Counted from the first letter of the stretch, positions 1 to 10,784 are shown. The stretch is 64,000 bases of DNA from Dermacentor variabilis (GCF_050947875.1 NC_134573.1:33005615-33069614); one strand, 5' to 3'. The notes: generated from the letters alone by a model not told the origin. Translations and numbers: made by a program.

Positions 1-133
1 CCTGCAAATCGGCGAGCTCATTTCTAAGTAAGCCGCAGTGTCCCGGAATCCACCGAAACCTTATGCAATGGCAAACTCTTAGGGCGACATCGTGTGATTG
101 GATCACCTCTTGAGCAAGGACAAAATAAGGTCC
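1..133 (-). pseudogene. LINE-type RNase H fragment (I/Jockey-like)
   Basis: Read on the minus strand from about 133 down to 2, one open frame carries the C-terminal part of a non-LTR retrotransposon RNase H. It includes the block RFRWIPGHCGLLRNELADL, which matches the family signature W-x-P-G-H-x-G-x-x-x-N-E-x-A-D containing the last catalytic residues. This signature is typical of I-clade LINEs and differs from the gypsy-type RNase H lying just to its right on the same strand. The fragment runs off the window edge, so its full length is unknown. It appears to be joined directly to a broken gypsy element near 140-155. Confidence 0.55.
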
Positions 134-154
134 TCGTCTAAGGGCAGAATTCAT

Positions 155-460
155 CACCTGAACATTCCTGGACAATATTTCAGTGAGCCCAACCAACAAA
201 GCGCGTCATGATCCATGACGACTGCAAAGAGTGGGCCATAGAAGTATGGGTGGAATTTCGCAACAGCCCGAACTAGGGACGGAAACTTTGCTTAGTGATG
301 GAATAGTTGCGCTTGAGCTTGAGAGGAGCCTGCTGGCCTAAGTGATAACACAGTCGTTGTCACGCCAGCGTTGTGCTAGTACTGCGCCAAATCCGTGGCC
401 GCTGGCATCCGTACGGATTTCGGTCGACGCAGGCGGATCGAATAGGACCAGAACGGGTGG
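155..460 (-). pseudogene. Ty3/gypsy RNase H remnant
   Basis: Minus-strand translation shows the gypsy RNase H core [15 protein letters not shown] (about 400 down to 355), then VITxASRLL, then, after in-frame damage, AVAKFHPYFYG and VVMDHDALCWLGSL (about 270 down to 170). In intact elements this domain degrades the RNA strand of the RNA:DNA hybrid during reverse transcription. At least one stop (after VIT) and small frame changes show it is dead. It follows the RT fragment at 516-1095 in the correct order for a minus-strand pol. The domain is cut off near 155, where LINE-derived sequence begins. Confidence 0.75.
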
Positions 461-515
461 CGTTGCTAGAAGGTCGATTATATGCGGAACGCAGAGGCGT
501 CGTTATAAGCCCCAC

Positions 516-1100
516 TCAAAGGGATGTCTTCAAAAGCTCGGTTAGTGCTCGTGCTGTGGCCACGAAATTTTTTACGAAGTGGCTGAAGTAAAAGCAAAGG
601 ACGATGAAGCTGCGAACATCCGTATCACACTTCAGAACAGGGAAGTGCGTAGCCGCAAGGATCTTGCCTGGGTCCGGTTGCGCTCCGTTCGCGTCAACGA
701 AATGTCCAAGCACGGCAATCTGGCGACGGCGAAAGTGACTTATGTGCGTTCAGTGGCAGACCGACTCAACGAAAAACGTCCATGACCGCTGAGAGATGCT
801 CGGGGTGCGTGGCGATTGAGGAGAATAATTAACGCGGTCGGCACGTGGACGTGGTCGGCAGGCACGTGGACCATTTGAAACCATGAAGAAGGAAGTCCAT
901 CATGCGTTCAAATGTGGCAGCAACGTTACATAAACTGGACGGAATCACTTTTAATCGATAAAGACCGTCGGGTGTTGCAAAGGCTGTATTCTGGCCGTCT
1001 AGATTTTCCACGCCAGAGTGAAGGTCAATAGACGAGAAAGAGCGAGCACCGTGGAGGTAGTCAAGGGCGTCATCAATGCGAGGTAGAGGATACACGTAAT
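516..1100 (-). pseudogene. Ty3/gypsy reverse transcriptase remnant
   Basis: The minus-strand frame from 1095 reads the gypsy RT block YPLPRIDDALDYLHGA followed by FSSIDLHSG (motif A region), TAFATPDGLYRLKV and ATFERMMDFLLHG. A second frame from 713 down to 516 supplies the thumb region LGHFVDANGAQPDPGKI and DVRSFIVLCFYFSHFV. The stretch around the YxDD motif (about 830-715) is frameshifted, and I cannot find an intact YLDD. Substitutions such as loss of the usual Gln/Trp after the first motif also mark it as old. It sits between the linker/protease remnants at higher coordinates and the RNase H remnant at lower coordinates, which is the normal pol order. Confidence 0.8.
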
Positions 1101-1185
1101 TTTTTGCAACCCTCTAAAGGTGCCGATAATCGACGCAAATTTGCCATGAGCCATCTTTCTTTTTCACCAGTACAACAGGTGACGT

Positions 1186-2180
1186 TTATAGACTACACGA
1201 TGCTTCAATAATGTTTGTGGCAAGTATTTCGCGAACTGCTGCGTAAATAACTTGGCGCTCAAACTGCGACACTCTATAGGGCCAGCGATGAATAGGAGGG
1301 GCATCGCCGGTATTTATGCAATGTTTAGCAGCTGGAGTTTGGGACAAAGGACGACCGTTAAAGCAAAAAAATATCGTAGTATCAACAAATAATGCGGCAA
1401 AGCTCGTGAGCGTAATCGGACAGCGTCGGCCGGCAATTGGGGCGCAATCATCTTTTTTCGTAAGTCGGCGATGGTACAAGTTGCCGACTGTGATGGTAGA
1501 GGAGGGTCGATCGAATTGTCATCTACTGCAATAGATGCTACTGAGTGATCCTCCAATGAGGAAAGCTGTGCTAGAGCCATCCCACGTGGCAGCACTTTTG
1601 TCGTCGAACCAAATTGACCACTGGCAGGCAGGCGCTATTCACCGTAATAAAGATGTACGATGTACTGTGATACCGTAAGGAGGACGTCTTGCATGGGAGC
1701 CGTGATGTAGTGACCGTGGTGGCACTGGTGGGCACGACACAAAGGCAACGTAGGTCAGTGCAAAAGGTGGCAAGTGAACGGTCTACTGAACTGAGGCGAC
1801 TGGGGAATGGTTCAGCGGGATTCAGAAAAGGCAGGTCAAGGAGGAGAGTACTGGTTGAACAATCCCTCAGAGCAGAATACGCGAATAGGAGTCCAGGCCG
1901 AGGATCGTGTCGTGGGGACAGTTGGCGATGACTGTGAAGAAAACAATAGTGGAGCCACCGGCGAAGGAGACACGGGCGCCACACATACGAATTACGGGGG
2001 CTCTTCCGCCGTCGGCGACACGGGCAACAGGCCTCGAGGCGGGTGTTATTTCTTTCAGGCGGTTATGAAGGTCAGCGCTCGTAAACGGTTGAACGTACGT
2101 GACGTACATTCAAGAGTGGAAAGTTGGTGACCATAAGGGTTGCCGAAATAGTCTCGGAGCTTTTGCTCATGTGTACCCCA
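1186..2180 (-). pseudogene. Ty3/gypsy protease and pre-RT linker remnant
   Basis: Minus-strand frames contain a protease C-terminal half (about 2109-1867) with RLKEITPASRPVARVADGG and NCPHDTILGLDSYS. The latter matches the ILGxDF motif of retropepsins. The pre-RT linker (1479-1186) has KHCINTGDAPPIHRWPYRV, the usual connector before gypsy RT. The catalytic DTG triad expected near 2150 is not visible, so the protease is broken or degenerate. Frames change several times between 1500 and 1900. Together with the RT and RNase H pieces this forms one minus-strand pol about 2 kb long. I see no gag or LTR to its right. Confidence 0.65.
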
Positions 2181-3650
2181 CTGGTGAGCACATCTTCGTG
2201 TGTCCGAAGCCAAACTCGAGGCGTGACACCGAGGTAAAAGACTACATTGACGAGCGTGATAGTAGTGTGCTACCAGTTCTTGGTGCTGACGCGTTCGTAC
2301 AGATTGATCCATATCCTCGACGTCTTTTCATCTTTTCCCGAGAATACACCACAGTCACCGGGAGCGGAAAGTGCGATATAGTTAGTCGAAGTGGCAGCAG
2401 GTGTTGGAGCCGGTTAGGTCGAGCGGTCGTCGCCGGGAGCCATGATGGAAGGCTTCACATACCGTCCACTGCGAAGTTCCGGGACGAAGTACAGCGGCCG
2501 TCCACCTTCCCCAAATATGTAACGTACAAAGATGGAGACGAGAAGCTATATGCAGATATATTTAAAAACAACTGCGCCACACTTGCCCAAGAGACAACAA
2601 CCCTAGCATCTAATCGTAATAGTCATCATCACAATACTGGCCTCCTCGTCATCGTAAATAGCGGTTCGCAGCAGTATATAATTAATGACACTTGAGCTTG
2701 AAGAAACTTGGAGTCACCTCGAAAAATTGTTCACGGATGTGACGGCCTTATGTGACTACTTACAAGACCTCATTAGGACCCAGTTCGATTTCACAGCCCT
2801 AGTGCTCCCGCACCACCAATATTCTGGAGTCTCTCGGTGATGTAATCTTCCTCCGCGTATTTAACTCGTGCAATGCTATCTCTAATACTGTTTCATCTTT
2901 CCGGCGAAACTGCAGCCTCTCTTTTTTTCTGAGTCTGAACGCTGCTGCACACTACTGCTATTCATTCTAATTTTGAGTGAATTCGCTTTGGCCACATTTT
3001 GTACCGCTGTGAATTATATTTGTGACCCCTGCATCCAAGTGGCGATGTTTTGATCCCTAATAAACGCTGTAAATTATTCACATAATTTTTTACGAGTCGT
3101 TATTATTTCTTACTGAGAGCAGAAGAAATACTGAGGCCTACCGTTCCCGTGCGTCTCACATGTCGCCGATAACAGACTCCCCGAATGGGTCCCTGAAGTC
3201 TGCAGGTTTCTTCTAAGGTCAAAAAGTACGCAAAGTAATTTGAAGGGAGGCGAACATATTGTAACATATTCATTCTCTTAGCATATGCTATCCATACCAT
3301 TACAACTAACTGTTAGCTGGCGTCATTCATCTCCTTCAAGAATATAAGGAACTTTGTCCTCTGTATATATTAAAATATATTGTGTATGGTGTATATTGTT
3401 TACACTAGAAATAAAAATAAAATCTTGAAGTGAGAAAATAAGGATAAGGTAGCCGCCTCTTGTGCTTTGAATGCGCTTGTCGTCCTTATGTCAGGTTTTA
3501 AAGAAATAAAATTAAAGTAAGAATTAGAAGTCATGCATGTCCGCGCCTGCAATGATGTAGTATGCTTTTGGCCACAATTAAATTTTAAGTGAAAAAGTAG
3601 AGGCGACTCAAAAGACACCTCAAGTGTTGTGGGTGACAGAGCTCTGTTAC
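2181..3650. other. No gene recognised; AT-rich flank of gypsy remnant
   Basis: A long plus-strand open stretch (2099-2695) overlaps the antisense of the gypsy protease region and has no recognisable domain. Beyond it the sequence becomes AT-rich, with a possible polyadenylation signal (AATAAA) near 3059 on the plus strand. I could not identify an LTR, SINE or host exon here. Confidence 0.4.
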
Positions 3651-3660
3651 TTACACTTTG

Positions 3661-3745
3661 GGGCGGGGGGAGTTGGCTAAAGCACCACCGGAGGGGGGGC
3701 AGACGCCCCCCCCCCCCATGGCCGAAAAACTTCGGAGGGGCTATT
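3661..3745. repeat. G-run/C-run low-complexity inverted repeat
   Basis: A run of G near 3662-3670 is followed by G7 then C13 around 3693-3718, so GGGGGGG-CAGACG-CCCCCCC can fold back on itself, with further G and C runs on both sides. Such tracts are prone to polymerase slippage and to assembly error. No coding function is apparent. Confidence 0.6.
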
Positions 3746-3859
3746 ACCCCCATCCGTAGTCGGCGCCTATAATTAGACCTTCAATATTCCGTGGGCAACA
3801 CCGGTCGTGCTGGTCACCACAAAAGAGATGGTTCCAATCGGTGTTGTTCATTATCGTTG

Positions 3860-4440
3860 CCCTATAGGATAATAAGAAAAAACGTTTACCCTCTGCCACT
3901 CATTGACGACGCTCTGGACACCTTGCAAGGCGCTGAATTCTTCTCTTCGTTAGATTTGCACTCGGGATACTGTCACGTCCTCACTACAGCAGTTACTCGC
4001 TCTAAAACGGCATTCATTACTACAAGCTGTTTATACGAATTTAACATAATGCTCTTTGGAATATGCAATGCGCCTGCAACGTTTGGACTAATGATGCACA
4101 ATATCTTGCGCGGGCTAATATCTAGCACGCGTTTGTGCTGCCTGGACGCCATCGATTTTTGTCCCCACATTCAACAAGCATCTTTCCCACCCTCGGCAAG
4201 TGCAGACGAGCTTTACCAACGCCGGCCTACAATTGAACTGGAAATAGTGGCAACTCACGGCGCGCAAGCTTATGATTCTAGATGATGTTGTATCCCAAGA
4301 CGGAATCCTTCACAACCCATCAAAATTTCAGGCTGTGTCAGAGTTTCGAGAACCTGAGACACTCAAAGAACTCCGTGTCTTCATCGGCCTATGTTGTTAA
4401 TTGAGGCGTTTTGTTCAGTATTTTGACTCGATTGTATCAC
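3860..4440 (+). pseudogene. Ty3/gypsy reverse transcriptase remnant
   Basis: The frame shows VYPLPLIDDALDTLQGAEF, FSSLDLHSGY (motif A), then FGICNAPATFGLMM (the usual GLCNAPATF block of motif B) and a damaged region where YLDD should lie (CLDAIDF). The thumb follows in another frame with VVSQDGILHNPSKFQAV and ELRVFIGLC. The upstream connector carrying the KKDGSWR motif is absent, so the copy is 5'-truncated or too decayed to read. The replaced catalytic aspartates mean it cannot polymerise. Confidence 0.8.
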
Positions 4441-4539
4441 CTTTGACACAAATTTTAAGTGGCACCAATGACCTCTCCTCCGGATAACCTGCATACGACA
4501 CCACGTTCGTGATCTTACCACGTCTCCTCACGTCTCCGC

Positions 4540-5595
4540 CTAAACAGCGGCACTACGGCCCCACCGACCCAAGTGAAGTGCACAGTGGTATTGGCATTGT
4601 CACTGTCCTTGCGCGGCGCAAGCCTGGTTACTTCGAGTACGTCGTTGCTTACGCCATTCATTTACTGACCAAAGCGTAAAGCAACTCTAGCGTCACAAAA
4701 GAAGAATGCCTGGTCATCGTTTGTGCAGTCGTAAATTTCTGGCATTTTTAAAGCGAAGTTTTATATGGCTATGCGAAACGAAAATGCGTCTATCTTCCCC
4801 TGTGTATGGAAATTATCATCATCAGCAATGGCTCGACCGTCGTGGTCTTGCACAGCTAGCTCGTTGGCGCCCCTCGCCGCAACCGCGCGAACGCGTTCGT
4901 ACCACTGCTCCCACGTCCATCGTCGTCGCCATCTTCTTCCACAGCTGGCTTCATTGCCGCTCGTCATTCCAGTGTAGTTAATTTCACTTCTCATCGGTCG
5001 TCGTAATGGGGAGGCCACATTTTTGGGGGTATGAACCATTGCTTAAGGGGACATGTGCCATTAATTGTCTTACGTGACAGTCAGATTTAAGTTTGAAGTA
5101 ATACAATTTTTATTAATCCAAGCGTCGATGGCGGGCGGATGCTGCTAGCCACGCCGCCGAGCAAACTCTAGACATCGAACGCCAGTGACAACGGCGGACT
5201 GAGGGCATACCGTCACTAACATCGTTCTCTCCGTCACAGGCGAACGTGTGTGTAGCCTCTTTAAGAAACACGAAGACAACGAATAATTGAGAAAGAGTTC
5301 AAGAAACCGTCGAGATTAACCCGTGATAAACAGCGAGGACAAATGTTTCAGCTTCGCTGGTTAACCATCTGTGCTGAGTGCTTGAGTTGCGCATTTTCTT
5401 GTTTGACCAGCCTGTCAACGTGGCAACTGACCATCACGCACTTTGTTGGTTGTCGTCTGGAAAGGAGCCGTCTGGACGCCTTACCAGCTGGGCTCCTCGC
5501 ATTCTAGACTACGAGATAAATGTAGTCTACCACTCAGGCTGCAAGCGCACTGTCGCAAATGGTCTTGTGGCGCTCTTCTGCATCCCTCTCCGCCT
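4540..5595 (+). pseudogene. Gypsy RNase H split by an insertion
   Basis: The first half reads TKEECLVIVCAVVNFW up to about 4741. The second half resumes at about 5386 with IFLFDQPVNVATDHHALCWL, PSGRLTSWAPRILDYEI and VYHSGCKRTVANGL. In intact gypsy RNase H these two blocks are contiguous, which fixes the position of the intervening insertion. The upstream catalytic DAS region is degenerate (SEVHSGIGI). The tail YHSG...V-A-N corresponds to the usual end of the RNase H/connection domain before integrase. Confidence 0.75.
4742..5397. mobile_element. ~640-bp unclassified insertion in gypsy RNase H
   Basis: Sequence with no similarity to pol lies between the two RNase H halves. The direct repeat GCATTTT occurs at 4742-4748 and 5391-5397, as expected of a target-site duplication. 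Just inside are AGCGAAG (4752-4758) and its reverse complement CTTCGCT (5352-5358), which could be a short terminal inverted repeat, although about 30 bp then lie between that motif and the right-hand duplication. No transposase is visible, so this is a non-autonomous element of unknown class. Confidence 0.55.
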
Positions 5596-5739
5596 TTGAG
5601 TCGATGCTGTGGGTCGACATCGACACCTTCGCATCAGAAGCATGAGGATATTAGTGTGGCCTCTCTTTGGGATCTCCTTTCCGCTTCGCCTGCATTTCCC
5701 ATCATCCGTTCCCTGCGTATCCAAGCTGTTCCTTTCGCC

Positions 5740-6892
5740 ACTCGGGATAACCTCGTATATCAAAGCAACTACCAGCCGATGTACCCAAGTGTCTCCTTGT
5801 TATCCCAAGAACATTGCATTCCGATATGTGCGTGTCTTTCCACACCGACCCACAATATGCATACGCAGGTCTTCAAGATGTATGAGCTCTTGCAGCACCG
5901 GTAGTAATGGCGAGGAATGTGTAGCATTGTCCAAAAATTTCTGCGTTTGTGCCAGCAATGCCATCGCCGTGAATCCCCGTCTCATCTGGCCCACAGTTTA
6001 TTATATTCGCTTCGGTGCCGTGCTAGTGCCTTCGATCGTGTGGGAACTGACCTGTATGGGCCGCTACCGCCGACACCCGCTTGCAAACAATGAATCATCG
6101 GCGCACTTGAGCGACTTACACGGTATGCTGAAACCGTCGCTCTATCTGCAGCCAGCGCCAGTGACGTTGCATCCTTTTTGCTCAATTATTTCGTTTTTTG
6201 TTGTGGCCCACCTAAGAACTGCTGAGCGTTAGGCCACATGTTTCTGTCGCAAGTGGTTGAAGCTCTGCATGCTCAACGGCGTGTTGATCATCGAACCACC
6301 ACGGCGCATCATTCTCAAACTAACGGGCTTACAGAGCATTTCGATGGACCCTTGTCAACAAGCCCGCAATGTACGTTTCAGCTCATAATACAAACTGGGA
6401 CATCATTTTGCCGTTTGTCGCACACGCATATAAGACGGCTACATAAAGTGCTAAAGGATTTCCCCAGTAATTTTACCTGTACGGTCGCAATCTATCCCTT
6501 ATCAGCTATAAGGTTTTACCCTATCAGGCAGACGCGCCAGAATGTGCTGTCACTTCGGCTGTCAACAGATATACTGAGGAATGCCTGGAGCCCGCAATTT
6601 CACCGTTGATCAAGAACGACTAAATTTCAATCGTGATGGTGACCTTACCAATCTGAACTTAGCTCCCGACACACCTGTCTTGTTATCTGTGCCTTGTACA
6701 ACCCATAGACATTCTACAAAACTTTTTCCGAAGTATGAAAGACCATACCGCATCCTCGAACGCAGCTCTCCTGTCACTCATGCCATAGAGCTGCTTACAG
6801 CGATATCCGACATGCCCCAGCATAGACGGGATGTTGCTCATGTTCAGCGTCTGAAACTATACTCTGACCTGCTCGTCTGCGCGTCTTAAGTT
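5740..6892 (+). pseudogene. Ty3/gypsy integrase remnant
   Basis: Fragments include VYELLQHRYYWRGM with a following CxxC pair (LCQQCHR, about 5940-5965), which is the HHCC zinc-binding N-terminus. Next comes a core region with FDRVGTDLYGPLP (about 6030-6065) and ERLTRYAETV (about 6100-6145), then HHSQTNGLTEHFDGPL (about 6308-6355), where the DDE glutamate lies. The C-terminal part NFTVDQERLNFNRDGDLTN starts near 6596. Several frame changes separate these blocks. The second catalytic Asp block (SDRG) is not recognisable. Confidence 0.7.
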
Positions 6893-8112
6893 GCCAGGAT
6901 AGCTCGCTTTTGCACCGCGGGTAAATATAATGAAGAAGGTCGCACGCACAAGGCCAGCCAGATCGTCTATTCGATCCAACTGAGACATCTGGATCGCTAA
7001 TGCTTGGCACGAGTGTGACCCACTCGGGCATCCAGCTCTTCCTGCTCTGCGACGCCTAACATTTGGTTACGCTGGACGCTACCCGCTCAATTATTGGTTA
7101 CGCCCCGTTGCACGATTTTTATTTTGTTCTCGCTCTCATACAACGCAATAAGCGAAGTGCGCTTGCACTTCGGCTGCAGCATTATGCTAGTGCAAAAATC
7201 TTTTTACTTAAGAAATTGCGCATTAACGGCGCCGCTTAGTAAGTTCCGTCCCAGTTTTGTACTTCTATTTCTATAGATAGACGCTACGTTGCGCTCTCCC
7301 TCTAGTTCGAGTTTCGTTCTTCATAAAACTGCCATTCCGACAGTTTTCGCTCCGGCCATCACCTAAGACCTAGTGGAAACGAAGGCCACGTGACTTTACA
7401 ATTAGACACTAGCCAGCTACAAGATCGTATCCAGCTTTTCTGGACATGAGGGTTTAGTTCGCGTGAGTGCCACCACGTGGCGTACTAACCTTAAACTTTT
7501 CAAACTTCCCGCGGTGACGCGTGATGACGTCAACCAAACAAAAAAAAATAAAAGCTATCCCTGCGCATTCAACTTCGCCACAATGCTTGTCCCGCCGGTG
7601 TTATCAGTGTTCTTGATCAAGCGTATTCGCTCGTCGCCTAGAAATTACTCGTCATCCTAAGAGCGTTTAGTCGCGACGAGCAATGGTTGATTCTGGGCTT
7701 TTGATGCGGTTCTTTTTTTTTTCTTTTTTTTCTTTTCCTTTTCTTTTTTTCATTCTACGGAGTAAAGAAGCTAGCCTAATCGTCAGAAGTACTTCGGGGC
7801 AGCCTTTCTTCAGTCGGCATACATTGTTAACGTCCGAACATCGCACAGCGCCTACTAGAGACGCCGTCGTGGACGTATTTTGATTTTCCACTATCGAATT
7901 CGTTAAGGTGCACAAAATTATTTCACTAGCGACATTGCAATGCGCACACATGGGCCACCGCCGCAGCTGCAAATCTAGATGTGCTTAAGCATTAAGACAT
8001 ATGCATGGATAAATTGGTTTTTCACCTTAACACAAAAGTCACGATACAAGAGTTGAGCAAACTGTCCCTGTGTCGTCGCAGGCTGTGAGACCGGGCTAGT
8101 TGGTATTCCACG
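6893..8112. other. No gene recognised
   Basis: I see no domain, splice-supported exon or known repeat. The start of this stretch may be the 3' untranslated part or decayed LTR of the preceding gypsy remnant. The hexamer-rich phrase ATTGGTTACG recurs near 7061 and 7092. A T/C-rich tract lies at 7710-7752. Confidence 0.4.
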
Positions 8113-8244
8113 CTAAAGTGACTAGCGCAAGAGTGGACACGGGACACTAGAGGCGACAAGGATAAGCGCGCAAACATCCAACTGGGCGCTTGTCCTTGTA
8201 GCGTCTTTAGTGTTCCCTGTCCACTCTTGCACTAGTCACTTCAG
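8113..8244. repeat. Long inverted repeat (about 57-bp arms)
   Basis: The left arm 8113-8169 and right arm 8186-8244 are reverse complements with only scattered mismatches and a 16-base loop (8170-8185). For example, GACTAGCGCAAGAGTGGACA on the left pairs with TGTCCACTCTTGCACTAGTC on the right. The structure could be the end of a foldback or MITE-like element, or the paired part of a retroelement untranslated region. No open reading frame of interest crosses it. Confidence 0.8.
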
Positions 8245-8647
8245 TTTGTGTCGTTGTCCGTTAGCACGCTATAGCCGAAGCTGTTCGCAATATTACGTCT
8301 CCATTTACTGGCCACCAGGCCAGGTACACCATTGGGTACGACATATACAGTACTTGCAGTTAGTTTCCAAAGTAGTCTCCTATGGCGGTTGTCCACGTGC
8401 GTGAAGCAAGAACGATATTTAAAATTATTGTGCAGTAATATATGCGGGATTTGTGTGTTCTCCCCATTCTCTACCATGTTGCCGTTCCGCCTTTATTATA
8501 TAGCCGCAATGTAGACTAGCAGCTATCGAACGCCATAAAGGCTATCCACATACTCAAAGACCTCGCGCACAACCCCTGACGCTTAATTGTACTCAAGAGT
8601 TGTGCGACTGCCCAGGACATCCTTAACGAATGTTACATAACACATTA

Positions 8648-8873
8648 TGAGGTTTTACTTGCCAAAACCACGATTTCATTAGGAGGCACACCGTAGTGGA
8701 GGACTCGAGAATAATTTAGACCACTTGGGATTTTTTAACGTGTGCCTAGCCCTAAGTACGCGGGTTTTCGCATTTCACACCCATTGAAATACCGCTGCCG
8801 TGGTTGGGATTCGATCTCGAGACCTCGTGATTAGCAGCCGAACCCAATAAAAGCTAAGCAACTACGGAGGGGA
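8648..8873 (-). mobile_element. Ruka-like tRNA-derived SINE
   Basis: Read on the minus strand, this unit starts with a tRNA-like head (about 8873 down to 8795). It has an A-box-like GTTGCTTAG and a B-box-like GAGATCGAATCCC. The SINE body follows, with phrases shared with the copies at 32436, 38080 and 42474 (GAAATGCGAAAACCCGCGTA and CCACTACGGTGTG). These match what I know as the Ruka SINE family of hard ticks, whose head is tRNA-Ser-related and transcribed by RNA polymerase III. The copy is diverged from the one at 38080, which suggests an older insertion. Confidence 0.8.
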
Positions 8874-9958
8874 AGGAATGTTGGCAGTAGAAGAAAGGTG
8901 ACAGCCGGAAGGTGAGACAATTTGTTCCAATCCTCATTACGCGAAAATCGGTACCATCTGTTTTGTCGAAGAATGACACCGTAGAATGCACTGTATTCAA
9001 TGAGTGAAAAAATTATGCGAATCCTATGTATGTGCGAATCAATGTAAGCAAAGCTTTCTGCGTTTGATGTCATTGTCATGCGTAATCTCCACAGAGTACG
9101 CAGGCACTCTCTAATGAAATGCTGTCAATGTTTGCCTGGTTACGCCTGCCATTCTGATGCAAATAAACGGGCGCCTTCAACTCTTTTTCTCAGAAAGAAA
9201 CGCTGAATGAAATGCTGACGTGATCCTGAAGAAGATCAACAAGCGCCGAAGTGCTCGATCTTAAGACGCCCATATTCGTAAGCTTATATTCGTGATTTTT
9301 TTTTGGGGGGGGGGGTTGTGCTCTTGTACCCTAGAAATGTCCCTCGGACGTCTCTGACGTGCTCGTTTTTATTCTCAAGTACGCAATGAAAACTCTCATC
9401 ACTGCAAGTTCATGATGTATTGGTGGCAGGCCACCATGGCGTGTCGCGCAAGTATGACCACGCTGATTCGTTTGGGTTGACATATACTATTTTGTGCGTC
9501 ATACTTCCCCACATTCATTTTTCAAACTATGCCAGAGCTCGAAAAGGGCGGCCAACTCACTACGTCCCTTTCCTCTGTTTACTTCCGCAAAATGTGTGTT
9601 TATCGCTGTGGTTACCAAATACGCCCAGCGGTATGCTACGACACAAGCCTTTCTGGCGGCTGAGCAACTGAAGTCGCAGGCTTTATTCAACATGGCGTCG
9701 ACGTTCTATATGGCTATCCTCAATTACTTTTCGCGGACTTCGCTCACCGCCTTCTCTCCAGTGTCATCTCTTACGCTACTAGCTCCTGCTAGACACAACA
9801 CAAACACGCAACGACCTTAATGAAGTATCAATTACACGCTAATTGACACACTGTCGACGTATATTTCCGCTGAGCACCAGGATGGGAGCGTTGTCCTGTC
9901 TATGGTGACATTATCCGTCTACAGCCTCGCTCAACAACATCGCTCGTTACTCATCACG
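8874..9958. other. No gene recognised
   Basis: There is no identifiable coding region or repeat family apart from a T9-G11 homopolymer junction near 9297-9316. Short open frames at 9420-9820 on both strands lack domains and splice support. Confidence 0.4.
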
Positions 9959-10222
9959 TTTTTTTTTTTTGTCGGCAAGAGTATAGTGTATTTCCTCCGA
10001 ATGTGCTTTCGGCTTTAGACGTGACCTTGCACGCCCGCTTATTCTGTTACGTTGACGGCGACCGTTGTCGTCAGGATGCCGCCTCATTCTGAGCTTCGCA
10101 GTCACCAGAGACCACAGAAAGCTGTCTTCACAAACAAACCACCGAGATTCGAGCCCATCTCCCAAATGCTCCATCTTGCATTTGGGAAATGGGCACGCTA
10201 ACCATTACGCTACCACCTGCCT
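9959..10222 (-). mobile_element. Candidate tRNA-headed SINE with A-tail
   Basis: On the minus strand the unit opens with GGTAGCGTAATGGTTAGCGT (A-box-like, about 10214-10195), followed by a B-box-like GGGCTCGAATCTCGG (about 10155-10141). A ~170-bp body ends in a run of A on that strand (T-run at 9959-9970 on the plus strand). Head, body and A-tail make a SINE layout. The segment between the two boxes is a strong hairpin rather than a normal anticodon arm, so it is not a functional tRNA. The body does not resemble the Ruka-like copies. No clean target duplication was found. Confidence 0.5.
10153..10194. repeat. 17-bp-arm hairpin inside tRNA-like head
   Basis: GCCCATCTCCCAAATGC (10153-10169) and GCATTTGGGAAATGGGC (10178-10194) are reverse complements except at one position, with an 8-base loop. 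The stem overlaps the B-box-like sequence of the SINE candidate. Confidence 0.85.
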
Positions 10223-10302
10223 CCACCAATTTCTGTTTATCTATCTGCCTGGAGCAATTGCCGGACTTGTTCGCCAGGCTAAACCCGCCTGCTGCTACAA
10301 TT

Positions 10303-10326
10303 CACCACCACCACCACCACCACCAT
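10303..10326. repeat. (CAC)n microsatellite
   Basis: About seven CAC/CCA triplets in a row, continuing the pattern ACCACCACC. Confidence 0.8.
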
Positions 10327-10784
10327 CCCACTTCACGTTTTTGCCGCAGACGCAGACAGAATGGATGCAGAAACGAAAAAAAAGTAAAGATTGCTTGAGC
10401 GGCCAGCTGACACATGACCTTAACTTTGGCAGGTTATTCTCAGTGGAGCGCATGTAGGCTTGCGGCTGTGTGCAGATTGTGGGTCGCCTTAGCTTTATTG
10501 TAAATTTGCTTTCACCGACTCTTTTCAGCTAGAACTCAAATGCCGGACAAAAATTATACCTACCGTTGAATATTTCTTTCTTGGTTTCAACCAAAAACGC
10601 TGATTTACACAAATAGTGATCTTTTTAAGAAATGGCATAAGGATACTACATTTCGGGTCATGTCGTTGTGTCAGTACGGGCCGGCACCACGTATCGACGA
10701 AAGGGCATCACAATGCCGATGCACGCGGCAGGTTACTGAATGAAGAAATCAGGAAGCGACTGTTTTTCAGTTCTCGCAACACAT

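Larger units (their letters stand above)
3791..6892 (+). mobile_element. Degenerate Ty3/gypsy pol (RT-RNase H-integrase), LTRs not found
   Basis: Plus-strand fragments occur in the standard Ty3/gypsy order. RT is at about 3860-4440, RNase H in two halves at 4540-4741 and 5386-5595, integrase zinc and core regions at about 5790-6350, and a C-terminal domain at 6581-6889. The order shows a single ancient insertion. Every domain contains frame changes or stops. RNase H is split by a ~640-bp insertion described separately. No flanking LTR pair could be recognised, so the limits given are those of coding similarity only. The RT resembles the minus-strand remnant at 516-1100 and is less close to the element at 10785-16121. 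Confidence 0.75.

Noticed and set aside
2099..2695. 198-codon plus-strand open frame
   Set aside because: Its first part is antisense to the gypsy protease remnant, and the rest has no recognisable domain or splice context.
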